Source of the DNA: Pelosinus sp.
GTDB taxonomy: Bacteria > Bacillota > Negativicutes > Propionisporales > Propionisporaceae
DNA: 60,655 bases
Assembly: GCA_021372375.1 (NCBI GenBank)
Contig: JAJFUN010000083.1
Location: 1-60,655 of the forward strand
Direction: 5' to 3'
Part shown: in pieces, positions 8,968 to 17,010 of the stretch
How positions within the stretch are numbered: the first letter of the stretch is position 1
Layout: the number at the start of each line of letters is the position of its first letter
Position numbers and translations under genes: made by a program
Notes under the pieces: model-generated
The model's database searches: none
The model's input: only the letters and a program-made list of their open reading frames with translations
What the model was told of the DNA's origin: nothing

Positions 8968-9880
8968 TGTAACAACAGAAATTGCCGAAAAACTGCAAAG
9001 TGTTTTGGTAAAAGGCAGTCTGCTTCTTGCTGAGCCAATGTCCAAACATACTACATTTAAAATTGGTGGTCCGGCAGATTATTTTGTCATGCCGGCTGCA
9101 GCTGAGGAAGTAAGCGGGGCTTTAAAAATTGCCAAAGCGTATAATCTACCTATTACTATAGTTGGAAATGGCTCTAATATGCTGGTGCTTGATAAAGGAA
9201 TTCGCGGTTTGGTCCTTAATTTTAGTAGTGCGATGGCTGAAATTAGAATGCAGGGTGACACGATTATTGCTGGCGCCGGGGCCCTATTAAAGGATGTTTC
9301 ACATTTTGCGGCCGAGAAGTCTTTGCTTGGCATGGAGTTTGCGGTAGGCATTCCTGGGAGTATCGGCGGGGCGGTATTTATGAATGCCGGAGCCTATGAA
9401 GGCGATACTAGCGGTGTTGTCAGCGCGGTAACTGCTGTTTGCCCTAGCGGTGATATTCAGCGGTTTACCAAAGAAAATCTGGCTTTTTCCTATCGGCATA
9501 GCTGTTTTCAGGACAATGGCTGTTTGATTTGTGAAGTGGAGCTCAAGCTAGAACAAGGAACTAAAAGCTTTATTCGGGGTAAAATGGATGATTTTACTAC
9601 AAGACGAGAAAGTAAGCAGCCGCTGGAAATGCCTAGTGCCGGCAGTACCTTTAAACGTCCGCCAGGACATTTTGCCGGAACACTAATAGAGCAAGCCGGC
9701 TTAAAGGGCTTACGTGTTGGCGGGGCCGAGGTCTCGCGTAAGCATGCTGGCTTTGTCGTAAATGCCGGCGGTGCAACAGCCGAGGATGTGCTGAATCTTA
9801 TAAAAAAAGTGCAAGAACTGGTGTATGAACATGCTGGCGTAAGGCTGGAGCCGGAGGTTCGGATTATTGGCGATAAATAA
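8954..9880 (+). CDS. murB: UDP-N-acetylenolpyruvoylglucosamine reductase
   Basis: MurB reduces UDP-GlcNAc-enolpyruvate to UDP-MurNAc with NADPH and FAD in peptidoglycan synthesis. The FAD motifs GNGSNMLV and GIPGSIGGAVFMNAGAYEG, the SYRHSCF segment, PSAGSTFKRP with the catalytic Ser, and a C-terminal Glu in RLEPEVRIIG are present. The 308-residue length is usual for Firmicute MurB. The likely start is TTG at 8954, 10 nt after GAAGGA, inside the end of the YlbF-like gene. Immediately after the stop lies a group II intron remnant, so any original terminator has been lost or displaced. Confidence 0.95.
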   Translation: MEKSNVTTEIAEKLQSVLVKGSLLLAEPMSKHTTFKIGGPADYFVMPAAAEEVSGALKIAKAYNLPITIVGNGSNMLVLDKGIRGLVLNFSSAMAEIRMQGDTIIAGAGALLKDVSHFAAEKSLLGMEFAVGIPGSIGGAVFMNAGAYEGDTSGVVSAVTAVCPSGDIQRFTKENLAFSYRHSCFQDNGCLICEVELKLEQGTKSFIRGKMDDFTTRRESKQPLEMPSAGSTFKRPPGHFAGTLIEQAGLKGLRVGGAEVSRKHAGFVVNAGGATAEDVLNLIKKVQELVYEHAGVRLEPEVRIIGDK

Positions 9881-10107
9881 GACAAATCTTCTGGAAGCAA
9901 TGGAAGAAATCATCTGCAAGATTCGAGAATCTCAAACGGTTAGAAATACCAAAACGAAAAGCCTGGAAATGGGCAAATTCACGTCTAGGTTATTGGCGTA
10001 TTGCTGATAGCTTGATTTTGCACAGGTCATTAACAAACGAATACCTCGCATTCATTGGCTATGATGACATAGCCAAAAGATACGAGGCATTGCACTCAAA
10101 CTATTGA
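9880..10107 (+). pseudogene. group II intron reverse transcriptase/maturase, 3' fragment
   Basis: An open frame with no start codon encodes the last 75 residues of a group II intron-encoded protein. WKQWKK, the LKRLEIPKRKAWKWANSR segment, GYWRIADS, LHRSLTNEYLAF and a terminal YEALHSNY match the maturase X-domain C-terminus. The reverse transcriptase domains are absent; the frame begins at the murB stop codon. It is followed directly by intron domains V and VI, as in intact introns. It is a 5'-truncated, non-mobile relic. Confidence 0.88.
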
Positions 10108-10183
10108 ACCGCCGTATACCGAACAGTACGTACGGTGGTGTGAGAGGTCGGCTATTCAAATAATGGGTAGCCTCCTACTCGAT
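10106..10183 (+). mobile_element. group II intron domains V-VI (3' end)
   Basis: Domain V is recognisable as ACCGCCGTA (10108-10116) pairing with TACGGTGGT (10131-10139) around a loop and bulge. It is followed by GTGAGAGG and a domain VI hairpin with arms GGCTATTC (10150-10157) and GGGTAGCC (10165-10172). The sequence CCTACTCGAT probably marks the 3' splice junction near 10180-10183. Domains I-IV are missing, so self-splicing is impossible. Confidence 0.85.
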
Positions 10184-10196
10184 TATGCTATAATAA

Positions 10197-10238
10197 AATT
10201 GGTCTAAATCGCGAATCGCGTATAGACCAATTTTTTTA
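10197..10238. terminator. hairpin terminator beside the intron relic
   Basis: AATTGGTCTA and TAGACCAATT pair around an inner CGCG-AAT-CGCG hairpin, with T-runs on both sides (TTTTTTTT on plus, TTTTATTAT on minus). It can terminate fba from the right and anything passing murB from the left. Confidence 0.8.
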
Positions 10239-10260
10239 TGGTAACAGTTTTAATAGCAAA

Positions 10261-11196
10261 TTAAGCTTTGCCGTTGCAGCCAAGAACATGAACTAATTTA
10301 TGCTTAACTAATTCTTTAATGTTGGCTCTAGCTGGTGTTAAGTATTGTCTTGGGTCAAAGTGTTCCGGATGAGCATTAAGGTGTTCTCTGATACCAGCTG
10401 TTAAAGCAAGTCTGAGGTCAGAGTCAATGTTGATTTTGCAAACAGCCGATTTTGCAGCTTCACGCAGCATATCTTCGGGGATACCAATTGCATCTGCTAA
10501 GTTACCGCCATTTTTATTGATAATCTCAACATACTTTGGAATAACAGAAGAAGCACCATGCAAAACGATTGGGAAATTAGGCAGCCTTTTTTCAACTTCT
10601 TTTAAAATGTCAAAACGCAGTAGTGGTTTTTGACCTGGTTTAAATTTAAAAGCACCATGGCTTGTGCCGATGGCGATCGCTAAAGAATCAACACCTGTGC
10701 TCTTTACAAATTCTTCAACTTGGTCAGGTTGAGTATAAGAAGCGTTTGCAGCGGATACATTTACATCATCTTCAATACCGGCAAGTTGTCCTAATTCACC
10801 TTCAACAACAACGCCTTTGTTATGTGCATAATCAACAACACGTTTAGTTAATTCTATATTGTCTTTGAAGCTATGGTGTGAACCATCGATCATAACAGAA
10901 GTAAAACCGCCATCGATGCAGGATTTGCAAATATCAAAATCAGCGCCATGATCTAAATGTAGTACAATAGGAAGATCCGTGTCTTCTAGCGCTGCTTGTA
11001 CTAAATGTACTAAGTAAGTATGTTTTGCATATTTTCTCGCACCAGCGGAAACTTGCAGGATAAGAGGAGCATTTTCTTCTTTGGCCGCTTCAGTAATTCC
11101 TTGGACAATTTCCATGTTGTTTACATTGAAAGCACCAATTGCATAGCCGCCTTCATAAGCCTTTTTAAACATTTCTGTTGATGTAACTAATGGCAT
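10261..11196 (-). CDS. fba: class II fructose-bisphosphate aldolase
   Basis: This zinc-dependent aldolase cleaves fructose-1,6-bisphosphate to dihydroxyacetone phosphate and glyceraldehyde-3-phosphate in glycolysis and gluconeogenesis. The zinc/substrate motifs HLDHGADFD, DGSHHSFKDN, VEGELGQLAG and VLHGASSV are in order. The length of 311 residues is normal for the FbaA/YdjI branch. AGGAGG lies just upstream of the ATG at 11196. It appears monocistronic, with its own promoter and palindrome upstream. Confidence 0.94.
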   Translation of the reverse strand: MPLVTSTEMFKKAYEGGYAIGAFNVNNMEIVQGITEAAKEENAPLILQVSAGARKYAKHTYLVHLVQAALEDTDLPIVLHLDHGADFDICKSCIDGGFTSVMIDGSHHSFKDNIELTKRVVDYAHNKGVVVEGELGQLAGIEDDVNVSAANASYTQPDQVEEFVKSTGVDSLAIAIGTSHGAFKFKPGQKPLLRFDILKEVEKRLPNFPIVLHGASSVIPKYVEIINKNGGNLADAIGIPEDMLREAAKSAVCKINIDSDLRLALTAGIREHLNAHPEHFDPRQYLTPARANIKELVKHKLVHVLGCNGKA

Positions 11197-11225
11197 TTTA
11201 AAGATACCTCCTAAAATTTATGGTC

Positions 11226-11283
11226 GTAAATTTAATTTAAATTTACCATTTCCAATTATATCATATTTGTTTATGGAAATACA
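11226..11283 (-). promoter_or_regulatory. fba promoter with 10-bp palindrome
   Basis: On the minus strand a TATAAT box occupies 11260-11255, with only a weak -35 (TGTATT) 17 bp upstream. Just downstream, about where transcription should start, the arms GTAAATTTAA (11226-11235) and TTAAATTTAC (11237-11246) form a perfect 10-bp palindrome around one base. That position suits a repressor operator. The regulator is not identified. Confidence 0.45.
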
Positions 11284-11299
11284 CATATTAATAGTATGA

Positions 11300-12181
11300 T
11301 TATTTAGTTTTCAACATTTTTATCAAATTATGCATATCATTAGGAAATGTACTATTAATTTCCAGAAATTCGTGGGTAATAGGATGGTTAAACAGCAGCT
11401 TAGCAGCATGTAAGGCTTGTCTATTTAGCAGTTTGGTTGTATCTCCATATAAATCATCACCCAGCAAAGGATGGCCGATATACGCTAAATGCACGCGAAT
11501 TTGGTGTGTGCGGCCTGTTTCAAGTTCTAGCTGTACTAAGCTGACTTGTCCGATTGTTTTACAGACTTGATAATGTGTAATAGCATTCTTGCCTTCAGGG
11601 GTAACTATGCGTTCAATAATACTTTCAGGATGGCGTCCGATGGGTGCTTCAATTATACCGGAAGGAGCAGGAAGGATACCAGCGACTAGCGCATAATAGA
11701 TTCGCCTGATTTTTTTAATATGATCATGGGAAAGCATATGCTGTATATAGGGTGTTTTAGCGATTAGGACAAGCCCGGAAGTATTGCGATCCAAGCGGTG
11801 TACCGGATGAAAGCCGCAGCGTATATTATTTACTTGATAATAATGCATTACTGCGTTAGCGAGTGTATTATTCATTTCTTTGGTTGTTGGATGAACTAGC
11901 ATTCCAGCCGGCTTATTGATAACCAGTAAGTAGTCATCTTCATAGCAAATGTCAATTGACAAATCGACTGGGGTAATGGAACAATTGCTGTCACCAAGGG
12001 TAATTGTTAGGATATCGCCGGGATAAACTAATTTATTTCCTGGGAATAAATTACCATTTATTAATAGTTGTCCTTGAGACTTAATTTTCCGCCATAAAGT
12101 CAGTGATACTCCGGCATGATAACGCAGAAAATTTTTAGCAGTCAGTGGCGGCTGTTCTTTCGAAACGATAAATTCAAGCAT
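11300..12181 (-). CDS. RluA-family pseudouridine synthase
   Basis: This enzyme isomerises uridine to pseudouridine in rRNA or tRNA. The motif PVHRLDRNTSGLVL with the catalytic Asp, NKPAGMLVHPT and ETGRTHQIRVH are conserved. An S4-like N-terminal segment (YHAGVSLTLWRKIK..LLINGN) precedes the catalytic domain. The length is 293 residues. AAGGAG lies 6 nt before the ATG at 12181. Target positions (RluC, RluD or YlyB-like) cannot be separated from sequence alone. It stands alone between two terminators. Confidence 0.9.
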   Translation of the reverse strand: MLEFIVSKEQPPLTAKNFLRYHAGVSLTLWRKIKSQGQLLINGNLFPGNKLVYPGDILTITLGDSNCSITPVDLSIDICYEDDYLLVINKPAGMLVHPTTKEMNNTLANAVMHYYQVNNIRCGFHPVHRLDRNTSGLVLIAKTPYIQHMLSHDHIKKIRRIYYALVAGILPAPSGIIEAPIGRHPESIIERIVTPEGKNAITHYQVCKTIGQVSLVQLELETGRTHQIRVHLAYIGHPLLGDDLYGDTTKLLNRQALHAAKLLFNHPITHEFLEINSTFPNDMHNLIKMLKTK

Positions 12182-12251
12182 GCTCTTCTCCTTATTGCAG
12201 TTACAATGATTATTATAGCATTTTCAGTAAAGTTTATGCCGGAAATGTAAA

Positions 12252-12292
12252 AGGTAACACTTAGAGGCAATGGATGTCTCTAAATGTTACCT
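12252..12292. terminator. terminator of the minus-strand pair 12298-13167
   Basis: AGGTAACA and TGTTACCT form the outer stem and TTAGAG with CTCTAA the inner stem. On the minus strand it is followed by TTTTACATTT. Confidence 0.7.
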
Positions 12293-12297
12293 GCATT

Positions 12298-12765
12298 TTA
12301 CATGAAACTTTGAATAATTGATACCAATTTGGCGATATGTTCGCGTTCCATTGCCAGTGATTCTTTCATATATTCAGCCATCGGACTACTTGGGCGGCCG
12401 AAGATATGATCAATACGGCGATGACGACGGGTGAGGGCTGGCAGGAGCAGGCGCAATAAAACACGGCGTGAGCCAAATTGACGTTCATTTTCCGCAAGCG
12501 AGGTTTCTGAGCCGGGCATACCGTGCTGTTTTAGCGCAGCTTCCATGGCCTCATCGTGCATGCAAATCATGTGAATTAAGTCAAGGTAGGCTGACCAATG
12601 ATTCAGGGACATATCATCAAGTGCATCTCTTATACTGTCTGTAGCATATTCAACCGCCTCCAAGGCAGTTGCCATGAGTTCTAACTGTTCAATACATTCT
12701 TGGTGAAGCATACGCATATGGTCAAAATCAATTGGCATAGGCTTACGATCACGAAATCTTTTCAA
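12298..12765 (-). CDS. conserved hypothetical, helical, ferritin-like in layout
   Basis: I do not recognise this 155-residue protein. It is almost wholly helical, rich in Met, His and Glu (DFDHMRMLHQECIEQLELM, IHMICMHDEAMEAAL, EREHIAKLVS), a layout seen in four-helix ferritin-like proteins, although no clear di-iron ExxH pair set can be confirmed. A basic stretch RRHRRIDHIFGR lies in the second half. The start is taken as TTG at 12765, 6 nt after GGGAGGG; the GTG at 12786 overlaps that site. It follows the Cys-rich gene with a 57-nt gap and probably shares its transcript. Confidence 0.7.
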   Translation of the reverse strand: MKRFRDRKPMPIDFDHMRMLHQECIEQLELMATALEAVEYATDSIRDALDDMSLNHWSAYLDLIHMICMHDEAMEAALKQHGMPGSETSLAENERQFGSRRVLLRLLLPALTRRHRRIDHIFGRPSSPMAEYMKESLAMEREHIAKLVSIIQSFM

Positions 12766-12822
12766 TATATTCCCTCCCTGCACCAAGTTTGTGCCGCAAA
12801 TGGTGGCGAAGAGTATGCTGAT

Positions 12823-13167
12823 TTACTTTTTAAACGGAGCAATAAACCGAATCATGGCAATGGGAATATGCATTGATAAGGATCTGTGATGAATACAGGT
12901 ATTTACAATCAGAAAATCACAGCCAACATAACAGAGGGTGCCGCAAAAAGATTCCCGCCCGCAAAAATTTGCGTCAACAGAAAACAGCACTTCGTCGCCT
13001 AAGAGGCAGAGCAAACGATCTTTGAAAGTTGAATTGGGGTAAGAAAATACCTTCCCAGGCATACCAGTCATACCAGGCATGCAGTCACACATTTCTTTTT
13101 CCATTTCCTCACAACAACAGTCCATTTTGTCATTATCATGATACCAATGAGGATATTTATTATCCAT
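12823..13167 (-). CDS. Cys-rich Sm-like (DUF2642-type) protein, possible coat component
   Basis: A protein of 114 residues. The N-terminal third is Cys/Met-rich (MDCCCEEMEKEMCDCMPGM). The remainder resembles the small Sm-like beta fold of spore-associated DUF2642/YuzF-type proteins: LLCLLGDEVLF..GTLCYVGCDFLIV..IPIAMIRFIAPF. A similar module occurs at the start of the protein at 42779-43288, beside spoIVB. High Cys content fits a cross-linked spore-surface protein, but that is inference. AAGGAGG lies 12 nt before the ATG. A CATATGATA element upstream on the minus strand (near 13215) is of sigma-E/K -10 type without a convincing -35. Confidence 0.7.
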   Translation of the reverse strand: MDNKYPHWYHDNDKMDCCCEEMEKEMCDCMPGMTGMPGKVFSYPNSTFKDRLLCLLGDEVLFSVDANFCGRESFCGTLCYVGCDFLIVNTCIHHRSLSMHIPIAMIRFIAPFKK

Positions 13168-13343
13168 AAGCTTTTAAGACCTCCTTACTAACATCTTAAG
13201 TCATTTACCTGCTATATCATATGACGGCATGTAACATAATGACACCACTTGAGGGATATTTTCATTTGTATGCTTATTGCAGGAAAAAATGGATTTATAG
13301 CGAATAAAGAAAGCATCTGTTGAAAAGATTAGAGGGGAAAGGT

Positions 13344-13595
13344 ATGGATTTTTCTAATAATAGCAATTTTATTCTTGTCGGATTTTTTGTGTGGCTGCTT
13401 ATGGCGCCTCGTTTAGGCAGTAAGCAATATAGTGAGATGTTTTTAGCGTATATGGTAGCTTTATTAGCTTGTCTGATTGGTACATCAGAAATTATGATGG
13501 TCAAGCCAGCTGCCTTCTTTTTTACTGTAGGGGGAGCGATTGCTTTTTGTTATATAGTAGTGCAGGCAACTATCCGAGTTTCTATTCGGAAATAA
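13344..13595 (+). CDS. small membrane protein, three hydrophobic segments
   Basis: An 83-residue protein with three hydrophobic segments (around [26 protein letters not shown] and [17 protein letters not shown]) and a basic C-terminus. No family is recognised. GAGGGG at 13332-13337 lies 6 nt before the ATG at 13344; the in-frame TTG at 13320 lacks a good site. It ends 25 nt before the YajQ gene and may be co-transcribed with it. Confidence 0.7.
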   Translation: MDFSNNSNFILVGFFVWLLMAPRLGSKQYSEMFLAYMVALLACLIGTSEIMMVKPAAFFFTVGGAIAFCYIVVQATIRVSIRK

Positions 13596-13620
13596 AGTTA
13601 ATCAGAAAAGGGGTATCAGT

Positions 13621-14115
13621 GTGGCAAAAGATTGTTCTTTTGATATTGTGTCAGAGGTGGATTTACAGGAAGTAGATAATGCGGTTAATCAGGCCACCAA
13701 GGAAATTGGTCAGCGTTTTGATTTTCGCGGCAGTAAGGCTGCCTTATCGTTAGAAGGCGAGACCATAAAGATTATTGCGGATGATGACTATAAAATGAAA
13801 AATATTATTGATATCTTGCAGGCCAAAGCCATCAAGCGCGGGATTTCTTTAAAAAATTTTGAATACGGCAAGATAGAGTCAGCTGCGCAAGGTACAGTAA
13901 GACAGCTTGTGACTATAAAAAAGGGCATTAGTAAGGAAAAGGGCAAAGAGGTTGTTGCTGCGATTAAGGAGGCCAAGCTCAAAGTACAGGCGCAAATTAT
14001 GGATGACCAGGTTCGCGTGTCAGGCAAAGACAAGGATGATTTGCAAAATGTGATTGCTAAATTAAAACAAATGGATTTTGCTATAGATTTGCAATTTGTT
14101 AATTTTCGTTCTTAA
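13621..14115 (+). CDS. yajQ: YajQ-family nucleotide-binding protein
   Basis: The 164-residue protein matches the YajQ/DUF520 family, two ferredoxin-like subdomains that bind nucleotides; a Xanthomonas member binds cyclic di-GMP and acts with a transcription factor. [28 protein letters not shown] and [15 protein letters not shown] are family hallmarks. The start is GTG at 13621 after AAAAGGGG. A very strong terminator follows immediately. The partner in this organism is unknown. Confidence 0.92.
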   Translation: MAKDCSFDIVSEVDLQEVDNAVNQATKEIGQRFDFRGSKAALSLEGETIKIIADDDYKMKNIIDILQAKAIKRGISLKNFEYGKIESAAQGTVRQLVTIKKGISKEKGKEVVAAIKEAKLKVQAQIMDDQVRVSGKDKDDLQNVIAKLKQMDFAIDLQFVNFRS

Positions 14116-14116
14116 G

Positions 14117-14160
14117 GCAAACAAAAAAACTTCCGGCAGACCGGAAGTTTTTTTGTTTGC
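14117..14160. terminator. bidirectional terminator with 20-bp perfect arms
   Basis: Two fully complementary 20-nt arms (14117-14136 and 14141-14160) with CTTCCGG/CCGGAAG at the tip surround a CAGA loop. Long A/T runs in each arm serve both convergent genes. Confidence 0.9.
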
Positions 14161-14172
14161 CAGGAAGTCGGC

Positions 14173-15426
14173 TTATTCTTTATCATTGGTTAAGCCAAGC
14201 ATGTCGAGTACTTTAAAAGACAAACTCATGACAATAGAGACCATAGTGGCTAAGGCCATACCTTTAAGAGTGACGGTGCCTAAGGTAATATGTGCACCGC
14301 TGACACCAAGAATGAGAACAATTGAGGTCAATATCAGGTTGCGTGGTTTGCTGTAGTCAACTTTAGCCTCTACCAGCATGCGAATCCCGGAGGCCGCAAT
14401 TACGCCAAACAGCAAAATTGAAACACCGCCCATAACTGGCACAGGAATGCTTTGGATAGCAGCCGCTAGTTTGCCGACAAACGAGAGAATAATAGCAAAT
14501 ATAGCAGCCCCGCCAATTACCCATACGCTGTAAACCTTGGTAATGGCAAGCACCCCGATGTTTTCACCATAGGTAGTATTCGGCGTTGAGCCAAAGAAAC
14601 CAGAGATAATTGTGGAAATGCCATTACCCAAAAGGGAGCGATCAAGGCCAGGATCTTTGGTTAGATCGCGGCCTACGATGTTGCCTGTTACGATAAGATG
14701 ACCGATGTGTTCGGCAACAACAACGAAAGCAGCAGGGATAATGATCGCCATTGCACTTATATTAAATTCAGGTGTATAAAAGGTAGGCAGTGCCAGCCAA
14801 GGGGCAGCTGCAATCATATTTAAATCAACTAAGCCCATAATTAAAGCCAGAATGTAGCCGCTGATAACGCCAATCAAAATCGGGATAATCGCCAGAAAAC
14901 CGCGAAAGAGGATAGAGCCGAAGACTGTTATTGCTAATGTAAAAATTGAGACAGTAATAATCTGGGGGTCAAGTGTTTTAGCAGTTAAACCGGCCATTTC
15001 GGCTGCTACAGGAGCAAGTTCAAGACCAATGACGGCAACGATGGCTCCCATGGCCGCTGGGGGAAATACTACGTCAATCCATTTTGTACCGACAGCCTTA
15101 ATACTTAAAGAGATAATTGAAAAAATAATACCAACTGCAATAAACCCACTTAGTGCGGCATTGTAGCCATACTCCGGCAGGACGACAAAAACAGGGGAGA
15201 GAAAGGCAAAACTAGAACCAAGGTAAGCCGGAATTTTTCCTTTGCACATAAATAGATACAGTAGTGTGCCAAGGCCGTTAAACAGCAATATGGTAGCCGG
15301 ATTTACCTTAAAGAGGATTGGCACAAGAACAGTAGAACCAAACATAGCAAATAAATGCTGGAGACTAAGCGGAACGGTCTGTAGCAAGGGTAATTTTTCT
15401 TCAATCTGAATAATGCGGTTATTCAC
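14173..15426 (-). CDS. uraA: uracil permease (NCS2 family)
   Basis: The 417-residue protein has about 12-14 membrane segments of the nucleobase:cation symporter-2 family. Substrate-site signatures include FVVVAEHIGHL, GNGISTIISGFFGSTPNTTYGENIGV and VPVPVMGGVSILLFG. UraA imports uracil by proton symport. GTG at 15426 is the start, following AGGAGG; an upstream extension would run through the leader terminator. A PyrR-type attenuator in the leader strongly supports a pyrimidine substrate. It is a single-gene unit. Confidence 0.94.
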   Translation of the reverse strand: MNNRIIQIEEKLPLLQTVPLSLQHLFAMFGSTVLVPILFKVNPATILLFNGLGTLLYLFMCKGKIPAYLGSSFAFLSPVFVVLPEYGYNAALSGFIAVGIIFSIISLSIKAVGTKWIDVVFPPAAMGAIVAVIGLELAPVAAEMAGLTAKTLDPQIITVSIFTLAITVFGSILFRGFLAIIPILIGVISGYILALIMGLVDLNMIAAAPWLALPTFYTPEFNISAMAIIIPAAFVVVAEHIGHLIVTGNIVGRDLTKDPGLDRSLLGNGISTIISGFFGSTPNTTYGENIGVLAITKVYSVWVIGGAAIFAIILSFVGKLAAAIQSIPVPVMGGVSILLFGVIAASGIRMLVEAKVDYSKPRNLILTSIVLILGVSGAHITLGTVTLKGMALATMVSIVMSLSFKVLDMLGLTNDKE

Positions 15427-15457
15427 AAATATTCCTCCTATATTAGACTTTGAATTA

Positions 15458-15540
15458 CAAAAAAAGCCTCCCGCAGGGCAAGAGGCTTTACTAGACATAA
15501 AAAGTCTGGCATGATTGTCCTTATTAGCCTCTCGGTGCTA
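15458..15540 (-). promoter_or_regulatory. PyrR-type pyrimidine attenuator in the uraA leader
   Basis: On the minus strand the leader carries CACCGAGAGGCTAATAAGG (within 15540-15508), matching the PyrR-binding loop with its GAGAGGCU core. Downstream is a terminator whose arms are AAGCCTC (15488-15482) and GAGGCTT (15470-15464), followed by a T-run. AGAGGCT of the binding site is complementary to the 5' terminator arm (AGCCTCT), giving mutually exclusive antiterminator and terminator. High UMP/UTP bound by PyrR should favour termination. Confidence 0.85.
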
Positions 15541-15716
15541 ATTTAAAGGTTATGTAATTACATAATAAAACATAACACAAATTGTAAAACTTGTCTATCT
15601 TTTTCTGCTAAACTACTGGGCAAAACCCTTATTTTTAGATACAATAAACTAAGGAAGTGTAAAAATTCATTATTAATGATATCAGCAGTTATTATGAAAA
15701 TAGTGAGGAGCCTAAA

Positions 15717-16835
15717 ATGAGCAAAAGAGCAGGGGTACAAAGTGCTACTAATAAACAGAAAGCCGAGCCGAAGATTGAAATTGACCAGCAGTATTTTCGG
15801 CATGTTGATCAGATGCAGCGCTGGCGTAATCAATATGATTATGCGCAATCTGTTGAAAATGAACTGGCGGAACTTAGTAAATTGAGTTTTGAGCCAGTGG
15901 ATTATTTGTCAATGCTAGAGAAGGTTCCCTTTGTTGAACAGGAAATTCCTAATTATGATTATTTGATAGCAGAAGCCAAAGAAGGGGCCGAAAATAGATT
16001 TGTGATGCCGATGGTATTTCGCGGCGGCGGAATTTTGCTTGGTTTATTGGCGTTGATTTTTGGCACAAGTGCGGCGATTTTGTGGGTAGCAGGGACTGCG
16101 ATTATCACGCTATTTGTATCAATATATATATTATTGCAGCGAAGAGAAGCTGAGATTAGGGCGACAATTGATGCTGCACAAGCAGAAGTAGCGCGGCGGC
16201 GCGAGGTTATTCACGATTTCAATGAAAAGGCAAGAAATGAACATGAAGAAACTGAAAAAAAACGCGTTGCGGTCATTGAACAATTGCTGGCCGGGGAAAT
16301 TGGCTCAGTAATATTAAAAATTGATGTTGTTGTAAGCCAAATGGATATACCACTTTCTTTACAGGTTGATGTGGATATATATATGAATGTGCCGCTAATA
16401 AAAATATGGCTGCCTGGCAAAAAAATAATTCCGGAACAAACTTGTGAATTACTGCCATCCGGGCGGATAAAATTTGAGGACAAAGATGTGCGGGCGATTA
16501 ATAAACAATATGTTGAATTATGTGCTGCTTTGGTTATGCAGATTGCTGCTAAAATCTACGAGAATGTTCCTTCGTTTAATCGCGGATATATTGAAGGAAT
16601 TTCTCGCAGCGGACTAACAAATGATTGTATTATAAGTATGAGTTTTGAGCGAGAGGCGCTCGTGGAGATTTGCAATCGGGCGCAAAATGGTGTTAGTGCG
16701 CTGCGGGGCCTTGCCGGAATGTTAGAGTGTGATACCTCGCTTAATTTCTTGCCTACTCAGCCGCCGGTGGTGGAGGAATGGGGAGCAGCAAGGCCACAGG
16801 ATATACGAAGTATTACAGTGCGAATTGAAAAATAG
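15717..16835 (+). CDS. uncharacterised membrane/coiled-coil protein
   Basis: A 372-residue protein I cannot assign. Residues 1-95 are polar and helical. Two hydrophobic segments follow at about 104-121 and 122-140, then a charged coiled coil at about 141-195 (RREAEIRATIDAAQAEVARRR). The C-terminal 170 residues form a mixed alpha/beta domain containing SGRIKFEDKDVRAINKQYVE. The architecture suggests a membrane-anchored helical stalk with a cytoplasmic domain. GAGGAG lies 8 nt before the ATG. Its stop codon lies inside a long hairpin. Confidence 0.75.
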   Translation: MSKRAGVQSATNKQKAEPKIEIDQQYFRHVDQMQRWRNQYDYAQSVENELAELSKLSFEPVDYLSMLEKVPFVEQEIPNYDYLIAEAKEGAENRFVMPMVFRGGGILLGLLALIFGTSAAILWVAGTAIITLFVSIYILLQRREAEIRATIDAAQAEVARRREVIHDFNEKARNEHEETEKKRVAVIEQLLAGEIGSVILKIDVVVSQMDIPLSLQVDVDIYMNVPLIKIWLPGKKIIPEQTCELLPSGRIKFEDKDVRAINKQYVELCAALVMQIAAKIYENVPSFNRGYIEGISRSGLTNDCIISMSFEREALVEICNRAQNGVSALRGLAGMLECDTSLNFLPTQPPVVEEWGAARPQDIRSITVRIEK

Positions 16836-16895
16836 ATACGAAGTGGGAGTTTCAAAAGTAGGCTTAGCCTATTTCGAGACTCCCACTTCGTATCT
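16834..16895. repeat. long near-perfect hairpin between 15717-16835 and lysC
   Basis: AGATACGAAGTGGGAGTTTC (16834-16853) pairs with GAGACTCCCACTTCGTATCT (16876-16895), 20 bp with one G-U, and an inner TAGGC-TTA-GCCTA continues the stem. It begins in the upstream gene's stop codon. It lacks a T-run on the plus strand, so it may be a Rho-type or processing stem, or part of the lysC leader. Confidence 0.75.
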
Positions 16896-17010
16896 TAGAC
16901 AAATAATGAAAAATTATTCTATAAAATGTCCGCTCTTAGGAGGATTTTGTACTTATGTAGAGAATAAAATTGTTATGCTAATAGTTGGTTGGCATAAAAG
17001 GAGGATTTGG

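Noticed and set aside
15558..15848. Minus-strand open frame upstream of uraA
   Set aside because: It overlaps the well-supported gene at 15717 and lies upstream of the PyrR leader; no ribosome binding site.
16930..16990. Leader peptide before lysC (TTG with six codons after AGGAGG)
   Set aside because: The frame is only six codons with no run of lysine or threonine codons; a chance ribosome-site match is more likely.
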